From the NCBI GenBank assembly GCA_024224995.1, contig JAAENB010000521.1, positions 1 through 29,036 of the forward strand: DNA of 29,036 nucleotides. The letters run 5' to 3'. Of this stretch, positions 22,718 to 29,036 are shown in pieces (the stretch's first letter is position 1; each line of letters starts with the position of its first letter). Source of the stretch: a bacterium. Lineage in GTDB: Bacteria; Spirochaetota; UBA4802; UBA5550. The notes under the pieces are model-generated. The model was not told the origin of the DNA, made no database searches, and saw only the letters and a list, made by a program, of their open reading frames with translations. The translations under genes were made by a program, and so were the position numbers.

Positions 22718-23947
22718 ATGATTCGTATTAATAAAAACTATCTGTCATTACAAGGCAGTTACCTGTTCTCGGAAATCGCTTCACGGGTTAAGAAATATTC
22801 GGGAGAGAATCCTTCCGCGAAGATTATCAAACTGGGTATTGGGGATGTTACCCGGCCCCTTACTGACACGGTGATTTCCGGCCTGAAAGGTGCTGTTGAT
22901 GACATGGCTACTTCGGAAAACTTTCATGGCTATGGTCCGGAACAGGGTTATGAATTCCTCCGGGAAAAGATCTGTGAAATTGATTTTACCCGTAAGGGTG
23001 TCGATATCAATCCTGATGATATTTTTATTTCAACCGGCGCCAAAGAAGATACCGCGAACATACAGGAGCTCTTTGCGGGGGATATCAAAATTGCCATTAC
23101 CGACCCCGTGTACCCGGTATACCTTGACAGTAATATTATGGCAGGGAGAGCCGGTAATTTCGCGAACGGCAGGTTCGACAATATTGTTTATCTCGACTGC
23201 TCGGAAAGCAATAATTATACTCCCGCGCTGCCTTCGGAAAAAGTTGACCTTATTTATCTCTGCTTTCCCAACAATCCTACGGGACAGGTTCTCTCAAAAG
23301 AGGAACTGGCGAAATGGGTTGCTTACGCGAAAGAAAACAAATCGCTCATCCTCTTCGATGCCGCGTATGAAGCCTTTATCCGGGAAGAGAATGTTCCTCA
23401 TAGTATTTTTGAAATTGAAGGAGCCAAAGAAGTTGCGGTAGAATTCAGAAGTCTTTCCAAGACCGCGGGCTTTACCGGTACCAGGTGTTCCTATACCATT
23501 GTTCCCAAAGAACTCAATATATTTGATGATGAAGGAAATTCTCATTCATTAAACCAGCTCTGGAACAGGAGACAATCGACCAAGTTTAACGGTGTTGCTT
23601 ATATCATTCAAAAAGGGGCGTTCCAGGCGTTTACCGATGAAGGCAGAGCTGAAATAGACAAGATCGTTGATTATTACCTGGGCAATGCTAAAATTATCCG
23701 GGAAGGACTTTCGGCGCTAAACATAGGTTATTCGGGCGGAGTTAACTCTCCCTACATCTGGTTTAAAACTCCGGGGGATTATTCTTCATGGGATTTCTTT
23801 TCTGTTCTTCTGGAACAATGCCAGGTTGTTGGTACTCCCGGTGTTGGGTTTGGTACCTGCGGTGAAGGTTATTTCAGGCTTTCGGCTTTTGGTTCCCGTG
23901 AAAATGTGGAAGAAGCTGTTGAGAAAATATCGAAGTTGAAGATATGA
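22718..23947 (+). CDS. dapL: LL-diaminopimelate aminotransferase, right-arm copy
   Basis: Identical 409-residue product to 5090-6319, with PLP lysine K248 in SLSKTAGFTGTR, NNPTG at 185-189 and R387. AAAGGAG precedes the start by 7 nt. Confidence 0.93.
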   Translation: MIRINKNYLSLQGSYLFSEIASRVKKYSGENPSAKIIKLGIGDVTRPLTDTVISGLKGAVDDMATSENFHGYGPEQGYEFLREKICEIDFTRKGVDINPDDIFISTGAKEDTANIQELFAGDIKIAITDPVYPVYLDSNIMAGRAGNFANGRFDNIVYLDCSESNNYTPALPSEKVDLIYLCFPNNPTGQVLSKEELAKWVAYAKENKSLILFDAAYEAFIREENVPHSIFEIEGAKEVAVEFRSLSKTAGFTGTRCSYTIVPKELNIFDDEGNSHSLNQLWNRRQSTKFNGVAYIIQKGAFQAFTDEGRAEIDKIVDYYLGNAKIIREGLSALNIGYSGGVNSPYIWFKTPGDYSSWDFFSVLLEQCQVVGTPGVGFGTCGEGYFRLSAFGSRENVEEAVEKISKLKI

Positions 23948-23967
23948 GGCAGTGACAGGGGGCAAGG
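23941..23967 (+). repeat. 27-bp gene-end repeat at dapL, right-arm copy
   Basis: Mirror of 5070-5096; it includes the TGA stop of dapL and matches 27703-27729 at 23 of 27 positions. Confidence 0.55.
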
Positions 23968-24003
23968 TGCAGGGGAAACCGGGCTCCCTTCTCTACAAAA
24001 ATA

Positions 24004-27000
24004 ATGCTCATTAGAAAAGTAAAAAAAACAGGGCTGGGAACCTATGTAAAATATTATATTATCATTTATCTCCTAATAATTCCTCAAGCTATCTGGGCCA
24101 TTCCGGGGCCCGAAGTTCTTGTTCCTATGGTTACCAGTGCTTTCTGGTTTTTAGCTCTCCTATTTTCATCATTAAGACGAATTCTGTTGAGAAGTCTTTA
24201 CTCAAAAAAAACAATAGTCAAAGTATTTTTATATACTGCGGTCTCACTATTGATCTATAACAGTATTGACAACGAGTTAAGCGAAACCATTATCACTCTT
24301 GTGCTAATTTATGCGTTCAGAAACAGGCAATTATTCTTTTCCGGTTTTATTCTCATAATCCAGTTTATTCTCATGCTTATATTCGGCATTCTTCCCTCAA
24401 TGCAAGCGATTATTCTCGCTCTCTCTATAACAGTATTTTTACTGGCTCTGGTTATCCTGGGCAGAAATCTAAAAAAAACTTACCGCACCCTGCTAATAGC
24501 TATTCCTATTCTTGGATTATTTATTTATGATGCATCTAAATCGGGACCGAATACCGGCATGCCTGCTATTGAACTTTTTCCTGTTAATAATCTTTCCATG
24601 ATAAAAACAACAATACCCGATCCCGATTCTCTCATTCCCGAGCTTAAAGAGGAATGCATTGTGATATATTTTGGAGAAGAGGGCAATTTTTTGGAATGCC
24701 ATCCGGCAGAGGGTTATCTTCTTAGACCCTCAAATTTTCACAAAAAAATTCCGGCTCTTAACAAACTCAGAGCGGATGGCCGGAAACTTTTATTCCTTGC
24801 CACTGAAGAAACAATAAAAAAAAATAAACTCCAGGCAATTCCTTTCCTGGAGAACTCAGGTATCCCGATAATTGCCTACACAATCAAATTTATTGGTAAT
24901 ATTTCAGAGCATCCTTCGAAAAATCTACGATATAATACCACCGGAAGCTCATTATGGAGAAAACTTTCCATTCGAACTCCTGATTATTTGAGTTATGGTT
25001 TTAAAAAGCCGGTTGTAATACGAGAGCAGGATGCTGTTGCCATAAAGGCATCCCGGGGTTCTAACCCTCCTTTTGCTGTCACAGTCTCCTCTTTCCTTGA
25101 AATGGATGACGATGAAATAAAGACATTTGCCCGCACCCATAAAGAAAAAGGGGTGTTTTTATACCTGGATAGATCCAAATTTTCCGATGTACTATCATCC
25201 ACTGCTCTGCTTGAGCGCTTTCATGGTAATCTTATAGCGGTTGTTTTGGCCCGCCTGGGCAGGGCTGCGGATTCACCGGGCACCTTTTTAACAATTAACC
25301 GGCTTATACTGATCATTATTATCTCCCTGATCTTGAGCTTTTTCATTGAAATTGCTGCCCGGTTTCTACAGAACTATACCCGGCTGCGGTATATTATCGG
25401 GCGTATTTCTCAATTCCATGCTATAGCCGGGAATATTCTTTTTATGATCCTCCCTCTTGTGCCTGCGTTCATTACTGTTTTGTACATACAACAATTTGCA
25501 GTCCCTGTTTCCCTGGCATTTCTTGCAACACCATTGGTTTATACTTCCAATCTTTTTATGTGGCCCCTGTTTTTTACCGCCCTGTTTTTTGGCTTTTTCA
25601 TGCGCGGGAAAGAATTCTTTTCTCCATACCGTGAGATCTATTTTTTATCTTTCTCTCTCATGGCCATACCAATAACATTACAATTTCTTTCCGGTGAATT
25701 CCCATTTCTTTATATCCTGATTACAGCTCCCCTGATTCTTTTCCCTGTTCTATTTATGTACCTGTTCCATGCGATCCGCTGTTATATCCGTAGAAAAAAA
25801 GCAGGAACCGCTCCGGGATGGGCCTCACTGCAGGAAATTGCAGGCCTGGAAAAAGCCGGTTTAAAAGCTGCCAGGTTAGGGACTATTTCCCGAAAAATAA
25901 AAGAAGTCCCTCCGGGTATTGTGGTCTGGGTTACTACAAAGGATCCGGCTCATCCCCGAATAATAAAACATATCAGAAAAAAGTTTAATTCCATTCCTCT
26001 TATATTACGAAGCACTGCTCCCGGTGAAGACAGTGAAAAAAATACCGCTGCCGGGAAATATGTGAGTACAATTGTCACCCCGGACTCATATAACACCATT
26101 CCCGAATATGAACAGGGCATTGCAAGCGCCCTTTATTCCGTTGTGAGCAGCTATCCCCGGGAATACGAGTTTTCTCCTGTTCTTTGCATGCCCTTAATAA
26201 AAGCTAACCGCAGCGGCGTTGCTGTGACTCAAATCTCAGCAACGGGTATTACCATGATCGAAGAAAGCTCCGGTACTGATTATGTTACGTCCGGTATTGG
26301 GGTTCCCGGAAGGCTGTATATCAATCCTGTTAGCAAAAAAATTTACCGGGACAATAAAGAACAGTACATGCCGGACGCGACCGTCCTGGCTTTAACCGAA
26401 ACTATTGGAGAATTATCTCCCAATGCTTCCGTTTACGTTGAATGGGCTGCCCGCGGAAAAAAGTGGTGGATCGTACAAATGAGGCCTATTGCTGATTCTT
26501 CATTAATTAATGAGAACGCGCGAAACTGGACGGTTCAAGTCAAAAAATTACTTGGTGAAAAAAAATATACCATGGTCGCCTTTTTTTTCCCTGATCTACA
26601 GTTACTTGAGCCCCTCTTTTCGGAAAATGTCCCCTCCCCGGCAGGCCCGGAAACCCTTCAATTCTGGGCGAAACAATGGCAGCGTGACAGCTCTCTTGGG
26701 CATGCTGTAGCATTATTCGGAATACCGCGCTTTCTAATTCCTTCCAGGGTAGTACTGCCGCTGCAGGGTGAACTGTTCGCCTTGATTCCTGCATTTCGTT
26801 ACCTGGCACTATTGATCGGGCTTTCAATTAAAATAAGATCTACAATTTCAAGGCAGCCTGCCCAAAAAATCGCGGAAAACATCGCCCGGAAGATACTTAC
26901 GGGTTTGAACAAAACAAAGAACTTTGGCACACTAACGGCAGCCTCAATTGCGCTGCGCTTTTTGCAGCATTATCTCCCTGCCAATGAAAATATATCTCCC

Positions 27001-27717
27001 CCTTCTTCTGTTACCCTGAAATTAAGTAATGCCGTATTTCTTTTTAATAAAACAAACAATACTGAAAGCCTGCTTCCGGAATTTGCCTGTAATGGTCCAT
27101 ACGATCTTGACCCTGCCTGTCCTCGCTATATGGAAATTCTTCCCAATGGTTCTCCGGCACCGGATCTTGCATACATTAAGCTGCCGGAACAACTGCCGGA
27201 TCTGCCGGAAATCCTTTCACAATCATGGTGCGCTTTTTACAGAGACGTTGTTCATTCTCATTTATGTTTTGAGATTACCCGGACCCGTTTTAGTGAAAAA
27301 AAATGGATGCATACGACAAACCATACCGGGTGGCTTCCCCCCCGTGGGATCCTTACTGTAAATGCTATCGAAATGATGGGGATTCCCGTGTCTCCGGATC
27401 AGCTGCATTCCGGGGGATCGGAAAAAGGAACCTGGGTTTCCGGTGCAGGCCCTGTTGAGGGGATTGTTACTTTAAAAATAAGCGGGAAAAAACACCCAAA
27501 AAACATATTGGTAATAGATCACCCCCGCCCCGAGCTATCCGCCTATTTTTCTAATTATTTGGCTGTAGTAAGCGAAACCGGGGGGATGCTATCGCATTCA
27601 GCGATTGTTGCCCGGGAGAATAACATAGATGCACTGTTTGGTGTTCCAGGCATTACCAAAAAAGTACATGAAGGCGATACGATTATAATAACAGAAGATG
27701 GTGATGTGAGGCAGTGA
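24004..27717 (+). CDS. Membrane protein with PEP-synthase-like domains, right-arm copy
   Basis: Identical 1237-residue product to 1320-5033: two membrane blocks, an ATP-grasp-like domain (K621, R669, E813, Q825) and a swivel domain with H1198 in GGMLSHSAIVARE. It ends at the terminator 27726-27752. Confidence 0.75.
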   Translation: MLIRKVKKTGLGTYVKYYIIIYLLIIPQAIWAIPGPEVLVPMVTSAFWFLALLFSSLRRILLRSLYSKKTIVKVFLYTAVSLLIYNSIDNELSETIITLVLIYAFRNRQLFFSGFILIIQFILMLIFGILPSMQAIILALSITVFLLALVILGRNLKKTYRTLLIAIPILGLFIYDASKSGPNTGMPAIELFPVNNLSMIKTTIPDPDSLIPELKEECIVIYFGEEGNFLECHPAEGYLLRPSNFHKKIPALNKLRADGRKLLFLATEETIKKNKLQAIPFLENSGIPIIAYTIKFIGNISEHPSKNLRYNTTGSSLWRKLSIRTPDYLSYGFKKPVVIREQDAVAIKASRGSNPPFAVTVSSFLEMDDDEIKTFARTHKEKGVFLYLDRSKFSDVLSSTALLERFHGNLIAVVLARLGRAADSPGTFLTINRLILIIIISLILSFFIEIAARFLQNYTRLRYIIGRISQFHAIAGNILFMILPLVPAFITVLYIQQFAVPVSLAFLATPLVYTSNLFMWPLFFTALFFGFFMRGKEFFSPYREIYFLSFSLMAIPITLQFLSGEFPFLYILITAPLILFPVLFMYLFHAIRCYIRRKKAGTAPGWASLQEIAGLEKAGLKAARLGTISRKIKEVPPGIVVWVTTKDPAHPRIIKHIRKKFNSIPLILRSTAPGEDSEKNTAAGKYVSTIVTPDSYNTIPEYEQGIASALYSVVSSYPREYEFSPVLCMPLIKANRSGVAVTQISATGITMIEESSGTDYVTSGIGVPGRLYINPVSKKIYRDNKEQYMPDATVLALTETIGELSPNASVYVEWAARGKKWWIVQMRPIADSSLINENARNWTVQVKKLLGEKKYTMVAFFFPDLQLLEPLFSENVPSPAGPETLQFWAKQWQRDSSLGHAVALFGIPRFLIPSRVVLPLQGELFALIPAFRYLALLIGLSIKIRSTISRQPAQKIAENIARKILTGLNKTKNFGTLTAASIALRFLQHYLPANENISPPSSVTLKLSNAVFLFNKTNNTESLLPEFACNGPYDLDPACPRYMEILPNGSPAPDLAYIKLPEQLPDLPEILSQSWCAFYRDVVHSHLCFEITRTRFSEKKWMHTTNHTGWLPPRGILTVNAIEMMGIPVSPDQLHSGGSEKGTWVSGAGPVEGIVTLKISGKKHPKNILVIDHPRPELSAYFSNYLAVVSETGGMLSHSAIVARENNIDALFGVPGITKKVHEGDTIIITEDGDVRQ

Positions 27718-27729
27718 CTGTGAGCAAGG
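27703..27729 (+). repeat. 27-bp gene-end repeat at the membrane protein gene, right-arm copy
   Basis: Mirror of 1308-1334; it supplies the last codons and stop of the 1237-residue protein. Confidence 0.55.
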
Positions 27730-27752
27730 GAAGAGATCCGGTCTCTCCCCTT
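27726..27752. terminator. Terminator between convergent genes, right-arm copy
   Basis: Mirror of 1285-1311: an 11-bp stem, followed on the + strand by a pyrimidine-rich TCCTTTT run after the membrane protein gene. Confidence 0.6.
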
Positions 27753-27773
27753 TCCTTTTACCTTGAGCCTGCC

Positions 27774-28523
27774 TTATTTTATTCTCATTACCCAGACTAC
27801 GGACATGTTGGTTGGGCGGGTTTCCGGACCAATACGAGGAACACCATTTGTTCCATCGTTTTTTGGGCCGGATGTTTTACTTTGTCTTATTGATATTCCG
27901 CCTGTTGTCACCATAACTCTACCCATGTTGCCGACATCTGATGTGTCAAACCCATATGTAAAGTTATACGCAAGGTTTGCATCTGATGTTACGCCACTAA
28001 AAGTTATAAAACCTTGCATATTATCTTCTTGCTCTACCCCTGAAATCGAAGATCCTCGCAAAAACCGTCCTTCTCCGTTCAAGTTCGGGAGTGTTCGTCC
28101 ATCAAGAGGGCTGTCCTCATCTGATATCACACTGCCGTCACATTCGGCGAAATTACTTGCCAGAGCCGGAACTCCTCCGTTTAAGTTTTTATGCCATGCT
28201 ACTATTGCTCCAACGGGCACGGTTGATTCAACCGGCGCTTTTGATGTTAGCAATGCGGCGATCTGTGTCTCAAGAAGGGTTATTCTTGTCTGCAAACTGG
28301 TATTATCTGTAGCTGTATCACCAGTCATTGTTGCTAATTCAGCCCGAATGGCAGTGTTATCCTGCTGCAGGTTTGAAATACTACTATACATTTCGGAAAA
28401 ACTAAATTTTGAATCGTCGTCTGTTGAATTTGAACTGCCATTAGAAAGACCAGCTTCACACCCTGAAAAGGCAAGAATTGCCGCTGATAGGGTAAAAACT
28501 GTCAAGTTGAGTATTTTTCTCAT
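27774..28523 (-). CDS. Lipoprotein with tail-collar-like domain, right-arm copy
   Basis: Identical 249-residue product to 514-1263, with lipobox cysteine C22, a coiled coil at about 43-93 and the collar-like region VPVGAIVAWHKNL to GEGRFLRG. Confidence 0.8.
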   Translation of the reverse strand: MRKILNLTVFTLSAAILAFSGCEAGLSNGSSNSTDDDSKFSFSEMYSSISNLQQDNTAIRAELATMTGDTATDNTSLQTRITLLETQIAALLTSKAPVESTVPVGAIVAWHKNLNGGVPALASNFAECDGSVISDEDSPLDGRTLPNLNGEGRFLRGSSISGVEQEDNMQGFITFSGVTSDANLAYNFTYGFDTSDVGNMGRVMVTTGGISIRQSKTSGPKNDGTNGVPRIGPETRPTNMSVVWVMRIK

Positions 28524-28604
28524 AATTTTCTCCTGTTTAATGCTGTTAAAAAATAAGACAATTTTTAAAAAATAAAAACCGCCTGATTGGGCTTATTATT
28601 GTAT

Positions 28605-28633
28605 AATGTAACCCTTTTTTTTCATTTTGTCAA
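28605..28633 (-). promoter_or_regulatory. Lipoprotein promoter, right-arm copy
   Basis: Mirror of 404-432: TTGACA, 17 bp, TACATT on the - strand. Confidence 0.6.
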
Positions 28634-28638
28634 GTGTT

Positions 28639-28670
28639 AGGGAATGAACGCTACCTGAGAGGGAATGAAC
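28639..28670 (-). promoter_or_regulatory. Direct repeat upstream of the lipoprotein promoter, right-arm copy
   Basis: Mirror of 367-398: two copies of GTTCATTCCCT on the - strand with 21-bp periodicity. Confidence 0.35.
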
Positions 28671-28851
28671 AACAGTATTTCAAAAAAATACACAAAACTG
28701 AAGAAATTGACAATTTAAAATTGCATATAAATACAGAGTTTTTATCACTGAATGAACAGATTCCGGCAAGAATTTTAATATACGTGAAAATTCTATTACT
28801 AAAAATAAGGCAGTTGTCTATGAAAATAAACCATACTCCTTAACCCATCAC

Positions 28852-28877
28852 CGGTAACCCGGCTCTCCGGGCCACCG
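28852..28877 (-). terminator. Stem-loop after the truncated gene, right-arm copy
   Basis: Mirror of 160-185: an 11-pair stem with an AGAG loop on the - strand transcript. Confidence 0.4.
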
Positions 28878-28888
28878 ATTACCTTCCC

Positions 28889-29035
28889 CTACCTCCCCGG
28901 TTTATAAATAGCAATCCCCAGAGACCCGTCTTCCATCTCAATAAATCCAAAAATATGCTTTTTCTTCTTTCCAAATTTTTTAGCTACCACGTATATATAC
29001 ACCCAGGGCTCTTTGGTTTCCATATACAGGAATAC
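28889..29035 (-). CDS. 3' end of a truncated gene, right-arm copy
   Basis: Identical 48-residue fragment to 2-148, cut by the right window edge at exactly the mirrored base. This equal cut at both ends is part of the evidence that the window is a fold-back. Confidence 0.5.
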   Translation of the reverse strand, partial: VFLYMETKEPWVYIYVVAKKFGKKKKHIFGFIEMEDGSLGIAIYKPGR

Positions 29036-29036
29036 C

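Larger units (their letters stand above)
1..29036. repeat. Perfect 14,518-bp inverted repeat spanning the whole window
   Basis: The last bases of the window are the reverse complement of the first, and all coding regions recur at coordinates 29037-x on the other strand with identical proteins. No spacer and no mismatch were seen wherever the arms were compared. The pivot is between 14518 and 14519. Complete identity over 14.5 kb, with both ends stopping in the same truncated gene, points to a fold-back contig, but a recent real inverted duplication would look the same. Confidence 0.97.

Overview
What this window is. The 29,036 bases form one perfect inverted repeat. Base x on the + strand is the complement of base 29037-x, so 1-14518 (left arm) and 14519-29036 (right arm) are the same 14,518-bp sequence on opposite strands, with no spacer at the pivot 14518|14519. 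Every gene therefore appears twice with an identical product and opposite strand. Both outer ends cut the same gene at the same base, and the pivot lies in a short palindrome of a kind common between bacterial genes. The simplest reading is a fold-back produced by assembly, amplification or read processing. A real giant palindrome or hairpin-derived replicon cannot be excluded from sequence alone. There is one arm's worth of independent information.

Organism. The genes suggest an anaerobic or fermentative bacterium with an outer membrane: an outer-membrane beta-barrel protein with a signal peptide, a lipoprotein, LL-diaminopimelate aminotransferase (DapL), and a tungsten/molybdenum aldehyde:ferredoxin oxidoreductase (AOR) with a ThiS/MoaD-like protein. 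Base composition looks moderate to AT-rich. A spirochaete or Desulfobacterota-like origin would fit, but no rRNA or other marker is present, so this is only a guess.

Layout of the left arm. (1) 2-148: 3' end of a truncated gene. (2) 514-1263 (+): lipoprotein with a coiled coil and a phage tail-collar-like domain. (3) 1320-6854 (-), in transcription order: an XRE-type regulator, dapL, and a 1237-residue membrane protein carrying a phosphoenolpyruvate-synthase-like ATP-grasp domain and a phosphohistidine swivel domain. (4) 6855-7285: a divergent regulatory region with operator-like dyads and a series of RNA stem-loops. (5) 7286-8169 (+): two tandem small genes resembling the N-terminal core-binding domain of tyrosine recombinases, without a catalytic domain. 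(6) 8286-8837 (+): outer-membrane barrel protein, followed by palindromes and an array of 7-bp repeats. (7) 9159-14471 (+): an aldehyde/alcohol cluster of ThiS/MoaD-like protein, AOR, a degenerate iron-alcohol-dehydrogenase paralogue, an SCP2-like protein and an intact iron-alcohol dehydrogenase.

How the genes may work together. AOR interconverts acids and aldehydes using ferredoxin, and the intact alcohol dehydrogenase interconverts aldehydes and alcohols with NAD(P)H. Together they form an acid-aldehyde-alcohol module. The ThiS/MoaD-like protein probably supports the AOR pterin cofactor. The SCP2-like protein between the two dehydrogenase genes hints at a hydrophobic substrate. The first dehydrogenase has lost most metal ligands and the usual nucleotide-binding residues, so it is probably a non-catalytic partner. 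The most unusual parts apart from the palindrome are this pseudoenzyme pair, the membrane-embedded phosphotransferase-like protein, and the orphan recombinase-domain genes behind a structured leader.
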